Shown here one piece after another: positions 27,811-37,618 of a stretch of 48,092 nucleotides of DNA. The stretch spans positions 1 to 48,092 of the forward strand of contig SCSE01000005.1 in NCBI GenBank assembly GCA_004298015.1, given 5' to 3'. The DNA is from Rhodanobacter sp. (GTDB lineage Bacteria > Pseudomonadota > Gammaproteobacteria > Xanthomonadales > Rhodanobacteraceae). The translations under genes were made by a program, and so were the position numbers. A model generated the notes under the pieces. It was given only the letters and a program-made list of their open reading frames with translations. It was not told the origin of the DNA and made no database searches. Every line of letters begins with the position of its first letter. Position 1 is the first letter of the stretch.

Positions 27811-29211
27811 ATGACTGTACGCACCCGCTTTGCCCCCAGCCCCACCGGCTTTTTGCATATCGGCGGCGCCCGCACCGCCCTGTATTGCTGGCTGGAGTCG
27901 CGCCGTCGCGGTGGCGAGTTCGTGCTGCGGATCGAGGATACCGATCGTGAGCGTTCGACCGACGCTGCCGTGCAGGCGATCCTCGATGCGATGCAGTGGC
28001 TCGGCCTGAATCACGACGAAGGCCCGTTCTACCAGACCCAGCGGCTGGCGCGATACAGGCAGGTCGCCGATGAACTGGTGGCGGCCGGCAAGGCTTACTA
28101 CGCCTACGAGAGCAAGGAGGCGATCGAGGCGATGCGCGAAGCGGCGATGGCGAAGGGTGAGAAGCCTCGCTACAACGGCTACTACCGCGACCGCAACGAA
28201 CCGCTGCGCGAGGATCCGAACCGGGTCATCCGTTTTCGCACCCCGACCGAAGGCACGGTGGTGTTCGAGGACAAGGTGAAAGGCCGGGTCGAGTGGGCCA
28301 ATGCCGAGCTCGACGATCTGGTGATCTTCCGTTCCGACGGCTGGCCGACCTACAACTTCGCGGTAGTGGTCGACGACATCGACATGGGCATCACCGAGGT
28401 GATTCGCGGCGACGACCACGTCAACAATACGCCGCGACAGATCAACATCTACCAGGCACTCGGTGCCCGGGTGCCGGAATTCGCCCACCTGCCGATGATC
28501 CTGGACAAGGAGGGCAAGAAGCTTTCCAAGCGCACCAGTGCGGTCAGTGTGATGGACTACCGTGCCGACGGCTTCCTGCCGCATGCGCTGCTCAACTACC
28601 TGGTGCGGCTGGGCTGGTCTCATGGCGATCAGGAAATTTTTTCGCGCGAGCAGATGATCGCGTTGTTCGATATTGGCGACGTCAACAAGGCCGCCTCGCG
28701 CTTCGATACCGAAAAGCTGGCCTGGCTCAACCAGCACTACCTGAAGACGGAAGATCCGCAGGCACTGGCAGCGGAATTCCGCTGGCATCTGGAGCGGGCC
28801 GGCATCGACGGTACGCAGGGGCCGGATCCGGCAGCGGTGATCGTGGCGTTGCGCGATCGCGTGCATACCCTCAAGGAAATGGCCGAGCGCGCCAGGATCT
28901 GGTTCGGGCCGATCGTCGAATGGGACGAAAAGGCCGTGGCCAAGCACCTCAAGAGTCAAAGCGCGATCGCTGTGCTGGAAGCGGCCAGGGACTTGCTGGT
29001 GGATTGCCCATGGGAACCCGAAGCCATCCACCGGGTGATCGAGCAACTCGCCGTGAAGCTGGAACTGGGCATGGGCAAGATCGCCCAGCCGCTGCGGGTG
29101 GCGATGACCGGCACCCAGGTGTCGCCGTCGATCGACCACACCCTTTACCTGACCGGCCGCGAGAAGGCGCTCAAGCGCATCGACGACGCGCTGGGCATGG
29201 CGCGTGGCTGA
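27811..29211 (+). CDS. gltX: Glutamyl-tRNA synthetase
   Basis: The product charges tRNA-Glu with glutamate, also a precursor for haem in this group. It has 466 residues. The HIGH motif reads HIGG (16-19) and the KMSKS motif KLSKR (237-241). N-terminal [18 protein letters not shown] and [20 protein letters not shown] are class Ib signatures. A possible -10 (TAAAAT, 27773-27778) lies upstream inside the divergent gene. It is followed by a small membrane gene. Confidence 0.97.
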   Translation: MTVRTRFAPSPTGFLHIGGARTALYCWLESRRRGGEFVLRIEDTDRERSTDAAVQAILDAMQWLGLNHDEGPFYQTQRLARYRQVADELVAAGKAYYAYESKEAIEAMREAAMAKGEKPRYNGYYRDRNEPLREDPNRVIRFRTPTEGTVVFEDKVKGRVEWANAELDDLVIFRSDGWPTYNFAVVVDDIDMGITEVIRGDDHVNNTPRQINIYQALGARVPEFAHLPMILDKEGKKLSKRTSAVSVMDYRADGFLPHALLNYLVRLGWSHGDQEIFSREQMIALFDIGDVNKAASRFDTEKLAWLNQHYLKTEDPQALAAEFRWHLERAGIDGTQGPDPAAVIVALRDRVHTLKEMAERARIWFGPIVEWDEKAVAKHLKSQSAIAVLEAARDLLVDCPWEPEAIHRVIEQLAVKLELGMGKIAQPLRVAMTGTQVSPSIDHTLYLTGREKALKRIDDALGMARG

Positions 29212-29246
29212 GCCGATCATGATCCCGCCGCGATGCCGGTTCCGTC

Positions 29247-29525
29247 ATGGATGAATTGCTTGCCCGCGCCGTGCAGGGGGTCGACCCCGGTACGCCGGGC
29301 GCGTTCTGGCACATTTTTCTGAACCTGTTGAACATGGTGCCCTGGGTCGCCATGTTCTGGTGGAACCTGCTGTTCGTCGTGGTGGGTGCGCTGCTCGGCT
29401 GGTGGCGTGGACGCCTGCTCGAGGGCATCGTGTGGTCGTGGGTACTGGGTCCGATCGGTTGGCTGGTCGTCCTGCTGAAAGCACGTCCGGTGCCCCGGGC
29501 AGAGCCGCCGCCGCTGCCGCGCTGA
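29247..29525 (+). CDS. Small two-helix membrane protein
   Basis: The product has 92 residues. It contains two hydrophobic segments, MVPWVAMFWWNLLFVVVGALLG and GIVWSWVLGPIGWLVVLL. The C-terminus (KARPVPRAEPPPLPR) is proline-rich and probably cytoplasmic. It lies 35 bases after gltX and 28 before zur. Function unknown; it may form a transcript with zur. Confidence 0.65.
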   Translation: MDELLARAVQGVDPGTPGAFWHIFLNLLNMVPWVAMFWWNLLFVVVGALLGWWRGRLLEGIVWSWVLGPIGWLVVLLKARPVPRAEPPPLPR

Positions 29526-29553
29526 TCTCGCGGGAGCCGCGACGCGGCGGTGT

Positions 29554-30063
29554 ATGATGAAATCCGAGGTGGAAAATTTGAGTCACGAAGCGGTCGACAC
29601 GCTGCACGCGCACCACCCGCATCATTACGATGCCAAGGGTTTCGTGCGCGCGGTGGAACACGCCAGCGAGGAGCGGGGCCTGCGGCTCACCCCGCTGCGC
29701 CGGGAAGTGCTGGAATTGATCGCGTCCACCCGCAAACCGATCAAGGCCTATGACCTGCTCGACCTGTTGCGCGAGAAGCACGGCAATGCGGCGCCACCCA
29801 CGGTTTACCGGGCGCTCGATTTCCTGCTGCAGAACGGTTTCATCCACAAGCTGGAGTCGATCAACGCCTTTGTCTCGTGCCACCATCCGGCTGACGAGCA
29901 TCAGGTGCCGTTCCTGATTTGCGATACCTGCTCCAGTGCGGAGGAAGTCTGCGACGAACGGGTTGCCGAGCTGATCGAGATACAGGCCAAGGCGCTGGGC
30001 TTCCGTCCGCAGGCGCAGACGCTGGAAGTACACGGCACTTGCAAGCACTGCCGAAAAGACTGA
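29554..30063 (+). CDS. zur: Zinc-uptake regulator Zur (Fur family)
   Basis: The product has 169 residues and represses zinc-uptake genes when zinc is plentiful. The N-terminus is His-rich (HAHHPHHYDAKG). The winged HTH covers LTPLRREVLELIASTRKPIKAYDLLDLL and APPTVYRALDFLLQNGFIHKL. The zinc-binding dimer domain has CDTCSSAEEVCDE and TCKHC, the structural Cys pairs of Zur. A Zur-like palindrome stands 466 bases downstream, before the MerC-like gene. Start could also be Met2 (29557). Confidence 0.92.
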   Translation: MMKSEVENLSHEAVDTLHAHHPHHYDAKGFVRAVEHASEERGLRLTPLRREVLELIASTRKPIKAYDLLDLLREKHGNAAPPTVYRALDFLLQNGFIHKLESINAFVSCHHPADEHQVPFLICDTCSSAEEVCDERVAELIEIQAKALGFRPQAQTLEVHGTCKHCRKD

Positions 30064-30196
30064 CGCGCCTCCTGATTCCGCACATGTTGCATCCCCACTT
30101 CCGCTGTGCCTCGTCAGAGGGCTGTATGAAGCTGCGCCCAGCAAATCTTGCTTGATCCACATCCCTCAAGAACGGTCATCTCATGCCCTTCTCGAA

Positions 30197-30380
30197 ACGA
30201 GAGTGCGGCAGCTGGGTGATCCGTACGTCCATCGAAATCCGTGCCTCGGCGTAGGGCGGACACTGTCCGCCAGCCCTGCCCAGAGGCGTCATGATAAAGC
30301 GCGGCGGAAGAGGTACTTCTTGATTTTCCACCTCAGGCCATGCTCCACACGAGGATGCGGCAGATGGGCAATCGGGACGT
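30197..30380. repeat. Degenerate repeats in the zur-merC spacer
   Basis: An imperfect direct repeat of about 34 bases is seen at 30197-30230 and 30349-30380 (core TGCGGCAG and a following TGGG). Between them is the hairpin GGCGGACA-C-TGTCCGCC (30255-30271), a palindromic type common as an intergenic repeat. No convincing gene lies in 30064-30594. Frames through it are short and unlike any family. Confidence 0.5.
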
Positions 30381-30528
30381 ATCTTGTCACGAACCCCTGG
30401 CGACGCTCTCGCTGCGGCGTTCGATATTTTTCCCAACGCTGACTCCTGCCTTGGCCGGCACCTGTCATGCGGGACCGTCAGCGATTTCCGGGGCGCAGCG
30501 AGGTGACTGCCGGTTCTGGTATTTGGTT

Positions 30529-30545
30529 ATGTTATAAAGTAACAT
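30529..30545. promoter_or_regulatory. Putative Zur operator before the MerC-like gene
   Basis: ATGTTA (30529-30534) and TAACAT (30540-30545) form a perfect 6-bp palindrome with a 5-base AT-rich spacer, close to the gammaproteobacterial Zur box (TGTTATANTATAACA). It is 50 bases before the MerC-like ATG, and zur is the nearest regulator gene. Confidence 0.6.
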
Positions 30546-30594
30546 TTCGCCCGACAGAGCAGATTCGCCCCGTCGGCGATAGCGGAAAACCTCG

Positions 30595-31068
30595 ATGAAT
30601 GCAGTGGTGATGAGTTCGGTGCCGGCGCGCAAACCCCGCTGGTGGCATGTAGCAGATCGCGTCGGCGCGACGGCTTCGTTCCTGTGTGCGATCCATTGTG
30701 CGTTGCTGCCGTTCGTCTTGGCCTTGCTGCCGTTCCTGGGGCTTGAATTCCTGGCCTCGGATCGTTTCGAGCGCGGCTTCGTGATGTTCGCCAGTGTGCT
30801 GGCCCTGTTCGCGCTGATCCGCGGTTATCGCCGGCATCAGGCCGCGTTGCCGTTGACGCTGGCCATCCCAGGCCTGCTGTTGCTGGTCACCGGCGTCACC
30901 TTCGTCAGCCACTACTCGATCATCGTGCACAGCGTGATGGTCACTTGCGGTGGTTTGCTGCTGGCGTCGTCCCACTTCGTCAACCTGCGTATCGACCGGC
31001 GCTACCACCAGGCCCACGGTTGTGCCGGGGCTGACGGCCACGGGCATGGCGCGCACTGCGCCCAGTGA
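30595..31068 (+). CDS. MerC-domain membrane protein with His-rich tail
   Basis: The product is a 157-residue inner-membrane protein with four hydrophobic segments. The first contains CAIHCALLPFVLALLP, the Cys-x3-Cys arrangement of MerC-type metal carriers. The C-terminus, HQAHGCAGADGHGHGAHC, is rich in His and Cys and likely binds metal. MerC was described as a mercury carrier; with a Zur-like operator ahead, zinc is the likelier cargo here, but this is inference. Met6 is an alternative start. Confidence 0.82.
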   Translation: MNAVVMSSVPARKPRWWHVADRVGATASFLCAIHCALLPFVLALLPFLGLEFLASDRFERGFVMFASVLALFALIRGYRRHQAALPLTLAIPGLLLLVTGVTFVSHYSIIVHSVMVTCGGLLLASSHFVNLRIDRRYHQAHGCAGADGHGHGAHCAQ

Positions 31069-31172
31069 GCGTGGTGGCACCAGGGCCGCGGTTCTGAGCG
31101 ACCGCCCCTGGCAACGGTGCCCTCACAAGCCTGAACAGGGCAGTGGCAAGATATCGCACCAGCGCCGGGCGC

Positions 31173-31181
31173 TGTTATGAT
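31173..31181 (+). promoter_or_regulatory. Extended -10 promoter before ribosomal protein Thx
   Basis: TG-T-TATGAT forms an extended -10. The ATG at 31218 would be about 30 bases past the start point. No good -35 is seen. Confidence 0.4.
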
Positions 31182-31217
31182 CAGCGGCCATACATGTCGA
31201 AAATCCAAGGAGTTCCC

Positions 31218-31379
31218 ATGGGCAAGGGTGATCGCAAGACCCGGCGTGGCAAGACGAATCGCGGCAGTTACGGCAATACCCGCGCGCATTCCGTGCAGCA
31301 GGCTGTCGTCGGTTCCAAGTCGACTGTGACCAAGTCGGCTGTAGCCAAGAAAGCCGCGCCGAAGAAAAAGTCCGCCTGA
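31218..31379 (+). CDS. thx: Small ribosomal subunit protein Thx
   Basis: The product has 53 residues, highly basic. N-terminal MGKGDRKTRRGKTNRGSYGN is the signature of bTHX, which lies at the top of the 30S head and helps its stability. The C-terminal tail is a low-complexity Lys/Ala stretch (KKAAPKKKSA). AAGGAG upstream is an excellent ribosome-binding site, which decides the start over the longer open frame. A strong terminator follows. Confidence 0.92.
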   Translation: MGKGDRKTRRGKTNRGSYGNTRAHSVQQAVVGSKSTVTKSAVAKKAAPKKKSA

Positions 31380-31401
31380 GCCGATTTCGCTCAGGTAGAG
31401 A

Positions 31402-31428
31402 AAAACCCCGCTGCGGCGGGGTTTTTTT
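31402..31428 (+). terminator. Rho-independent terminator of thx
   Basis: A 10-bp stem (AAAACCCCGC / GCGGGGTTTT) with loop TGCG is followed by further T's. It separates thx from the his operon. Confidence 0.95.
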
Positions 31429-31513
31429 CAGCTGCACAACAGGCGTGTGCAGACGTGTGGTGCGGGTGACGATGGCTGAAACTGAACAGCGGGGCTTTCG
31501 TCGCCGGACATGA

Positions 31514-31571
31514 ATTGTCGCCCGTCGGCATCTTGTGTATTATCTGTACTCACGTATTAATGCATTAGTAC
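31514..31571 (+). promoter_or_regulatory. Promoter and dyad operator of the TrpR-like gene/his operon
   Basis: TTGTCG (31514-31519) and TATTAT (31537-31542) are spaced by 17 bases, a good sigma-70-type promoter. TGTACT (31544-31549) and AGTACA (31566-31571) form a dyad over the expected start point, and the second half-site ends three bases before the ATG. An auto-regulatory site for the TrpR-like protein is the natural reading. Confidence 0.55.
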
Positions 31572-31574
31572 ATT

Positions 31575-31913
31575 ATGAAGCGTCGATCACTGGATCCGGA
31601 AACTCCCGCCGAGTCGGCCGAGCAGAGCCTGTGCGAGGCACTGCTCTCGATGAAGAGCGCGGACGAAATGAGCGCGTTCCTCAGTGACCTTTGCACGCCA
31701 GCAGAGCTGGAGGTGCTGGTGGATCGCTGGCGCGTGGTGCCGCATCTGCTCGAAGGCCGGTCGTATCGGGAGATCCATGAGCGCACGGCGGTAAGCATCA
31801 CGACCATCGGGCGGGTTGCGCGTTATCTCAATCAGGGTAGTGGTGGCTATCTCGCCGCGGCGGCGCGCGCGGCGCGACGTCAATCACTCGCAGAAAAAAG
31901 GGCAGGAGCATGA
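31575..31913 (+). CDS. TrpR/YerC-family transcriptional regulator leading the his operon
   Basis: The product is 112 residues, all helical. LLSMKSADEMSAFLSDLCTPAELEVLVDRWRVVPHLLEGRSYREIHERTAVSITTIGRVARYLNQGSGGY matches the TrpR fold, with HTH near residues 62-84. It is YerC/YecD-like rather than a tryptophan repressor in the strict sense. It overlaps hisG by four bases (ATGA), so it is the first gene of the his operon and probably senses pathway status. No Shine-Dalgarno is visible before its ATG; the short A/T-rich leader may suffice. Confidence 0.85.
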   Translation: MKRRSLDPETPAESAEQSLCEALLSMKSADEMSAFLSDLCTPAELEVLVDRWRVVPHLLEGRSYREIHERTAVSITTIGRVARYLNQGSGGYLAAAARAARRQSLAEKRAGA

Positions 31914-32803
31914 AAACGCGTGACCGTTTGCGCATCGCGATGCAGAAATCCGGTCGGCTCACCGAGCCGGCGCTGGATCTGCTCAACCGCTGCGGCCTCA
32001 GCTTCCGCCAAAGCCGCGACAAGCTGTTCTGTTTTGGCGAGGGTGAGCCCGTCGATCTGTTGCTGGTGCGTGACGACGACATTCCGGGCCTGATCTCGCA
32101 AGGTGTCTGCGATCTCGGCATCGTCGGCCGCAACGTGCTGCGCGAGTTCCAGCTGGTTGACGGCCGTGACGCGCCGCCGTTGCACGAGTGGCGTCCGCTG
32201 GGCTTTGGTCGGTGCCGCCTGTCGATCGCGGTGCCGCAGGAAATCGACTACCAGAGTCCGCAAACCCTGTCAGGACAGCGCATCGCCACTTCCTACCCGG
32301 GCCTGCTCGGGGAATGGCTGCGCACGCATCAGGTGGATGCCGGGGTGATGACCCTGGCCGGTTCGGTCGAAATTGCGCCGAAGCTCGGCACCGCCGACGC
32401 GATCTGCGATCTGGTACAGAGCGGTGGCACCTTGGTGGCCAACCAGTTGCGCGAAACGGAGGTACTGCTGGAGAGTGAGGCCGTATTGGCCGGTCCGCAG
32501 ACACTGCCGGCGGATGAGCGTGGCGACATGATCGAGTTGCTGCTGAAGCGGCTGGACGGCGTGATCCAGGTTCGCGAGTCGCGTTTGTTGCTGCTGCAGA
32601 CGTCACGAAGCTCACTCGAAGCGGTGACCCGGCTGCTGCCGGGTGGTCCGCAGCCGACCCTGTTGCCGGTAGTTGGCCAGCCGGACCAGCTTATGCTGCA
32701 GGCGTTGTGTGCCGGCGAAGTGAGCTGGCGCCAGCTGGAAGAAATCAAACTGGCCGGTGCGCGCGAAATGTTCGTGCTGCCGGTGGAAAAAATGTTGGCT
32801 TGA
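31910..32803 (+). CDS. hisG: ATP phosphoribosyltransferase, long form
   Basis: The product commits PRPP and ATP to histidine synthesis and is feedback-inhibited by histidine. It has 297 residues, the long (HisG-L) type with a C-terminal ACT-like regulatory domain. [36 protein letters not shown] and [29 protein letters not shown] are the catalytic-domain signatures; the latter binds PRPP. Long form means no HisZ partner is needed. It is the second gene of the operon. Confidence 0.97.
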   Translation: MKTRDRLRIAMQKSGRLTEPALDLLNRCGLSFRQSRDKLFCFGEGEPVDLLLVRDDDIPGLISQGVCDLGIVGRNVLREFQLVDGRDAPPLHEWRPLGFGRCRLSIAVPQEIDYQSPQTLSGQRIATSYPGLLGEWLRTHQVDAGVMTLAGSVEIAPKLGTADAICDLVQSGGTLVANQLRETEVLLESEAVLAGPQTLPADERGDMIELLLKRLDGVIQVRESRLLLLQTSRSSLEAVTRLLPGGPQPTLLPVVGQPDQLMLQALCAGEVSWRQLEEIKLAGAREMFVLPVEKMLA

Positions 32804-32824
32804 AGCAGGCTGGCTTGAAGCAGG
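32796..32824 (+). repeat. 15-base tandem duplication at the hisG end
   Basis: TGGCTTGAAGCAGG occurs at 32796-32809 and again at 32811-32824, a 15-base period. The first unit contains the hisG stop. This 73-base gap is the longest between genes within the operon. Confidence 0.8.
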
Positions 32825-32876
32825 TCTGCCTGCTGCAGATGGTTGGAAAACGGGCTCGCACGAAAGGTTGGCTGAG

Positions 32877-34184
32877 ATGAATCGATTGAATTGGAATGCA
32901 CTGGACGAGGCGTCGCGCGGCGCGGCGCTGGCGCGTCCCGCCCAGGCACGGGCTGACGAGTTGCGTCGCGGGGTGGAGCAGATCATCGCCGCGGTGCGCG
33001 AAGGTGGTGACGCAACGCTGCTTGAGCTGAGCGCGAAATACGATCACTGCACGCTGCAAGCGATCGAGGTTGGCGAGGCCGAGTTTGCCGCCGCCGAAGC
33101 GGGGCTCGATCCCGCATTGAAGGCGGCAATCGACGAGGCTGCCTCACGTATCGAGGCCTTTCATCGGGCCACCGCACCGACGCCGGTAAGTGTCGAGACC
33201 GCGCAGGGTGTGCGGGTCGAGCGCGTGCTGCGGCCGATCAGCCGTGTCGGCCTGTATGTGCCGGCAGGGACCGCGCCGCTGCCGTCCACGGCGCTGATGC
33301 TAGGGATTCCGGCGCGCATTGCCGGCTGTCCCCAGGTGGTACTGTGTTCGCCGGCCCGAGCCGACGGTCGCTGTGACGAAGCGGTGCTTTATGTCGCGCG
33401 AATCTGTGGTGTGCACCGGGTGTTCAAGCTTGGCGGCGCGCAGGCGATTGCGGCGATGGCCTATGGCACGGCGAGCGTGCCCAAGTGCGACAAGCTGTTC
33501 GGTCCCGGCAACAGCTGGGTGACCGAAGCCAAGCTGCAGGTGTCCGGTGATCCCGAAGGCGCGGCGATCGACATGCCGGCCGGGCCGTCCGAGGTGCTGG
33601 TGATTGCCGATGCGGCGGCCAATCCGGTGTTTGTCGCCGCCGACTTGCTGTCGCAGGCTGAACACGGGCCGGATTCCCAGGTGATCCTGCTCAGCCCGTC
33701 GCCCGACCTGCTGGACAAGGTGGCGGCCGAGGTCGATCGACAATGCGCGGCCTTGCCGCGTGCCGCGATTGCCACCCGTGCGCTGGCGCAGAGCCGGTTG
33801 ATCCAGGTCGAGTCGCTGGCGCAGGCGGTCGAGGTCAGCAATCGCTATGCGCCGGAGCATCTGATTTTGCAGGTCGCCGAGCCGCGTGCGTTGCTGGATG
33901 GCATCGAGAGCGCCGGATCGGTCTTCCTTGGCGCGTGGACGCCGGAGTCGGTGGGCGACTACTGCAGCGGCAGCAACCATGTCTTGCCGACCTACGGTTA
34001 TGCACGCAGCTACAGTGGCGTGTCGGTGGCGAGCTTCCAGAAGCAGATCACGGTGCAGGAAGTCAGCGCCGACGGCTTGCGCGCGATCGGGCCGTGCACC
34101 GCCACGCTGGCCGCCGCCGAGCAACTGGAGGCGCATCGGCGCGCAATCACCCTGCGTCTGGCGGTGCTGGAGCGCGGCGCATGA
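32877..34184 (+). CDS. hisD: Histidinol dehydrogenase
   Basis: The product oxidises L-histidinol to histidine in two NAD-linked steps with zinc. It has 435 residues. Family blocks are [62 protein letters not shown] and [16 protein letters not shown]. The ATG at 32877 gives the family N-terminus. Its stop overlaps hisC by four bases (ATGA). Confidence 0.97.
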   Translation: MNRLNWNALDEASRGAALARPAQARADELRRGVEQIIAAVREGGDATLLELSAKYDHCTLQAIEVGEAEFAAAEAGLDPALKAAIDEAASRIEAFHRATAPTPVSVETAQGVRVERVLRPISRVGLYVPAGTAPLPSTALMLGIPARIAGCPQVVLCSPARADGRCDEAVLYVARICGVHRVFKLGGAQAIAAMAYGTASVPKCDKLFGPGNSWVTEAKLQVSGDPEGAAIDMPAGPSEVLVIADAAANPVFVAADLLSQAEHGPDSQVILLSPSPDLLDKVAAEVDRQCAALPRAAIATRALAQSRLIQVESLAQAVEVSNRYAPEHLILQVAEPRALLDGIESAGSVFLGAWTPESVGDYCSGSNHVLPTYGYARSYSGVSVASFQKQITVQEVSADGLRAIGPCTATLAAAEQLEAHRRAITLRLAVLERGA

Positions 34185-35242
34185 GCGTGCTTGATCTTGC
34201 CCGCGAGGAAATCCGCGCGATGCAGCCGTATTCCTCGGCTCGCATGGAGGCCAGTGGTGGCCAGGTGCTGCTCAACGCCAACGAATCGGCATGGGTGCCG
34301 AACGGCGACGACGGCCTGGGTTGCAACCGCTATCCCGAGCCGCAGCCCGCCGCGCTGATCCATGCGTTGGCGACGCTGTACGGTATGCGTGAGGATCAGG
34401 TGCTGGTCGGGCGCGGTAGCGATGAGGCGATCGATCTGCTGGTGCGCGCCTTCTGCCGCGCCGGCCAGGATGCGATCCTGATCCAGCCGCCCACCTTCGG
34501 CATGTACGCGGTGAGCGCACGGATCCAGAATGCCGGGGTGATCGAGGTGCCGCTGGTCGACGATTTCACGCTGGATGTGGATGCCGTACTCGCGGCGGTC
34601 ACCTCGGCGGTCAAGCTGGTCTTCGTCTGCACGCCGAACAACCCCACCGGGCAGACGGTCTCGCGTGGGCAGATCGAACGCCTGGCGCGGGCGTTGACCG
34701 GGCGCGCTTTGCTGGTGGTCGACGAGGCCTACGTCGAGTTCGCCGATCAGGGCAGCGTGGCCGACCTGATCGATGATCACGACAACCTCGCGGTGTTGCG
34801 CACCTTGTCCAAAGCCTGGGCGCTGGCCGGTGCGCGCATCGGCTGCCTGCTGGCGAATGGCGCGGTGATTGCCTTGCTGCGCCGGATCATGGCGCCATAC
34901 CCGCTGCCGTTGCCTTGCGTGGCGGCGGCGCTGGCGGTGTTGTCGCCGCAGGGGCAGGCGACCGCACGCGAGCATCTGGCCGTGGTGCGGGCGCAGCGCG
35001 TGGTGATGCGCGAGGCGATGCTCAAGTTGCCCGGCGTGCAGGCGGTGCTGCCTTCGCAGGCCAATTTCCTCGCGCTGCGTTTCGACGATGCCGGCGCGGT
35101 CTACCGGCGATTGCTGGACGCCGGCATCGTGGTGCGTGACGTGCGCCGCTATCCGAACCTCGGCGATGCCTTGCGCATCACCCTCGGCACGCCAGAAGAG
35201 AATGCCCGCGTGCTGGCCGTACTCGACGGAGGTGCGGCATGA
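34181..35242 (+). CDS. hisC: Histidinol-phosphate aminotransferase
   Basis: The product is a PLP enzyme moving the amino group from glutamate to imidazole acetol phosphate. It has 353 residues. [10 protein letters not shown] and [14 protein letters not shown] are the N-terminal substrate region. The PLP lysine is Lys211 in [32 protein letters not shown] and [10 protein letters not shown] are further fold-type I signatures. It is coupled to hisD and hisB by four-base overlaps. Confidence 0.96.
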   Translation: MSVLDLAREEIRAMQPYSSARMEASGGQVLLNANESAWVPNGDDGLGCNRYPEPQPAALIHALATLYGMREDQVLVGRGSDEAIDLLVRAFCRAGQDAILIQPPTFGMYAVSARIQNAGVIEVPLVDDFTLDVDAVLAAVTSAVKLVFVCTPNNPTGQTVSRGQIERLARALTGRALLVVDEAYVEFADQGSVADLIDDHDNLAVLRTLSKAWALAGARIGCLLANGAVIALLRRIMAPYPLPLPCVAAALAVLSPQGQATAREHLAVVRAQRVVMREAMLKLPGVQAVLPSQANFLALRFDDAGAVYRRLLDAGIVVRDVRRYPNLGDALRITLGTPEENARVLAVLDGGAA

Positions 35243-36303
35243 GCCGCAAGATACTTTTTCTCGATCGCGACGGCTGCCTGATCGAAGAGCCTGCCGACCA
35301 GCAGATCGACAGCTACGAAAAGCTCGGACTGCTGCCGGGTGTGATCGCCGCCTTGCAGCGCTTCGTGGCGGCGGGTTACGAACTGGTGATGGTCACCAAC
35401 CAGGACGGCCTGGGCACCGACAGCTTTCCGGAGCCGCACTTCGACGGCCCACACCAGTTGCTGCTGCGGATTCTGGATTCGCAGGGCATCCGCTTCCACG
35501 AGGTATTGGTGGATCGCAGTTTTCCGCATCAGGGCCTGGATACCCGCAAACCGGGCACCGCCATGCTGCGTCATTACCTGGCCGACGACAGCTGGAGCCG
35601 TGCGGCATCGGCGATGGTGGGCGATCGCGAGACCGATCTGCAGTTCGCCGCCAACATGGGCGTACGCGGTGTACGGGTCGGCCCGCAGGGCATCGGCTGG
35701 CAGGATGTGGCGCATCAGCTGCTCGACGCACCTCGCACCGCGAGCGTGACCCGCAACACCCGGGAAACCCGCATTACCGTCGGCGTCGATCTGGACCGGG
35801 CGGCCGAGCCGAAGGTACACACCGGGCTGGGCTTCTTCGACCACATGCTGGAGCAGATCGGCAAGCACGGCGGTTTCGCGCTGGAGCTGCGCTGCGACGG
35901 CGACACCCATATCGATGAGCATCACACCATCGAGGACTGCGCCCTGGCGCTGGGCCAGGCGCTGAAACAGGCGCTGGGCGACAAGCGTGGCATCGGTCGC
36001 TACGGTTTCACGCTGCCGATGGACGAAGCCCAGGCCAGTGCCGAACTGGATCTGTCCGGGCGACCGTACTTCGTGTTCGAGGGCGCGTTCCCGCGCGAGC
36101 GCGTCGGTGATGTGCCGACCGAGCTGGTGCCGCATTTCTTCCGTTCGCTGTGCGAGACGCTGGGTGCGAACCTGCACCTGACAGTGCACGGCGACAACGC
36201 CCATCACATGGTCGAGGCCTGTTTCAAGGTGGTGGCGCGTACCTTGCGCCAGGCGCTTCGCCGCGAGGGCAGCGAGCTGCCCAGCACCAAGGGGTCGCTG
36301 TAA
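35239..36303 (+). CDS. hisB: Bifunctional histidinol-phosphatase / imidazoleglycerol-phosphate dehydratase
   Basis: The product has 354 residues with two enzymes fused. The N-terminal HAD phosphatase (about 1-165) has the nucleophile motif FLDRDG (Asp9/Asp11) and [10 protein letters not shown]. The C-terminal dehydratase (about 170-354) has [17 protein letters not shown] and [17 protein letters not shown] for manganese binding, and later [11 protein letters not shown]. The fusion is typical of gammaproteobacteria. It overlaps hisH by one base (TAATG). Confidence 0.97.
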   Translation: MSRKILFLDRDGCLIEEPADQQIDSYEKLGLLPGVIAALQRFVAAGYELVMVTNQDGLGTDSFPEPHFDGPHQLLLRILDSQGIRFHEVLVDRSFPHQGLDTRKPGTAMLRHYLADDSWSRAASAMVGDRETDLQFAANMGVRGVRVGPQGIGWQDVAHQLLDAPRTASVTRNTRETRITVGVDLDRAAEPKVHTGLGFFDHMLEQIGKHGGFALELRCDGDTHIDEHHTIEDCALALGQALKQALGDKRGIGRYGFTLPMDEAQASAELDLSGRPYFVFEGAFPRERVGDVPTELVPHFFRSLCETLGANLHLTVHGDNAHHMVEACFKVVARTLRQALRREGSELPSTKGSL

Positions 36304-36893
36304 TGACGGTCGTCCTGGTCGATGCCGGCGGTACCAATATCGGCTCGGTGCGTTATGCCTTGCAGCGGCTTGGCGTGGACGCGTCGCTGACCGCCGATCC
36401 GGCAGTCATTCGAGCCGCGGACAAGGTGATCCTCCCCGGCGTCGGCGCCGCCGCCCCAGGCATGGCGCGGTTGCAGGCATTGAATCTGGTCGAGTTGATG
36501 CGCGGGTTGACCCAGCCGGTGCTCGGTGTCTGCCTCGGCATGCAGCTGCTTTGCGAACATTCGGAAGAGAGCGATACCCCGTGCCTGGGCCTGATTCCGG
36601 CCGTGGTCAGGCGTTTCGTCGACTCGCCCGAGCTGCGCGTGCCGCACATGGGCTGGAACCAGTTGATGCGGAAACAGCCGCACCCGCTGCTGGCCGCACT
36701 CGACGACGGCGACTGGGCGTACTTCGTGCACAGCTATGCGGTGCCGGTCGGCGGTTACACCCTGGCCACCGCCGATTACGCCGGCGAATTCTCCGCGGTG
36801 GTTGCCCGCGGCAACTTTCACGGCATGCAGTTTCACCCCGAGCGTTCCGCCGCCGTCGGCGCGACGCTGCTCAGGAATTTCCTCGCCTTATGA
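36303..36893 (+). CDS. hisH: Imidazole glycerol phosphate synthase, glutaminase subunit
   Basis: The product gives ammonia from glutamine to HisF through a tunnel. It has 196 residues, class I glutaminase fold. Catalytic triad: Cys77 in LGVCLGMQLL and the His/Glu pair in GMQFHPERS near the C-terminus. The ATG shares its first base with the hisB stop. The stop overlaps the hisA start (ATGA). Confidence 0.96.
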   Translation: MTVVLVDAGGTNIGSVRYALQRLGVDASLTADPAVIRAADKVILPGVGAAAPGMARLQALNLVELMRGLTQPVLGVCLGMQLLCEHSEESDTPCLGLIPAVVRRFVDSPELRVPHMGWNQLMRKQPHPLLAALDDGDWAYFVHSYAVPVGGYTLATADYAGEFSAVVARGNFHGMQFHPERSAAVGATLLRNFLAL

Positions 36894-37618
36894 GTTTCGA
36901 CGTGATCCCCGCCATCGATCTGCGCGCCGGTCAGGTGGTGCGCCTGAAGCAGGGCGACTATGCGCAGCAGACCACCTATGCCGCCGACCCCCGCGAGCTG
37001 GCTTCGCGTTATCGGCAGGCAGGGGCGCGTTGGCTGCATCTGGTCGACCTCGACGGTGCGCGCTCCGGCAGCCTCGACAATCTGGCGGTGATCGAGGCGA
37101 TCGCCAGCGACGGTATGCAGGTGCAGGCCGGTGGCGGCGTGCGCGGCGAGCAGGATCTGCAGCGGCTGTTCGATGCCGGCGTGAAGCGCGTGGTGCTGGG
37201 CAGCGTGGCGATCCGCGAGCCGGAGCAGGTAGCTGGCTGGCTGGCATCGCATGGCAGCGAACGGATCACCATTGCACTCGATACGCGCCGCATCAATGAC
37301 CGCTGGGCTTTACCCAGCGCCGGCTGGACCGAGCTTGAATCGCGCACGCTGGACGAGTTGGCACCCTGGTACGCGGCTCGCGGCGCCCGCCATCTATTGT
37401 GCACCGACATCGACCGCGACGGCATGCTGGCCGGCTTCAACCTCGAGCTCTACCGTCACCTGGCCGAACAGGTACCGCAGCTGGCGGTGCAGGCCTCCGG
37501 CGGCGTGCGTTCGCTGGACGACATCCGCGCCGCGCGCACCGCCGGCGCGCACGGGGTGATCCTCGGCAAGGCCCTGCTCGAGGGCCGATTCACCGTTCAG
37601 GAGGCGCTGGCATGTTGA
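36890..37618 (+). CDS. hisA: ProFAR isomerase
   Basis: The product isomerises ProFAR to PRFAR. It has 242 residues, a TIM barrel. N-terminal [22 protein letters not shown] holds catalytic Asp10. [13 protein letters not shown] and the central [14 protein letters not shown] contribute the second catalytic aspartate and phosphate sites; [13 protein letters not shown] is the paired phosphate loop. It overlaps hisF by seven bases. Confidence 0.96.
   Translation: MSFDVIPAIDLRAGQVVRLKQGDYAQQTTYAADPRELASRYRQAGARWLHLVDLDGARSGSLDNLAVIEAIASDGMQVQAGGGVRGEQDLQRLFDAGVKRVVLGSVAIREPEQVAGWLASHGSERITIALDTRRINDRWALPSAGWTELESRTLDELAPWYAARGARHLLCTDIDRDGMLAGFNLELYRHLAEQVPQLAVQASGGVRSLDDIRAARTAGAHGVILGKALLEGRFTVQEALAC

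Noticed and set aside
27787..29220. 477-codon minus-strand frame opposite gltX
   Set aside because: It is the antisense of a conserved synthetase; composition (His/Gln/Arg-rich) is typical of shadow frames.
30064..30594. Protein gene in the zur-merC spacer
   Set aside because: Frames are short, start poorly and cross degenerate repeats; no domain is recognisable.
31400..31575. Histidine attenuator or leader peptide before the his operon
   Set aside because: No short frame rich in His codons and no alternative terminator hairpins after the thx terminator.
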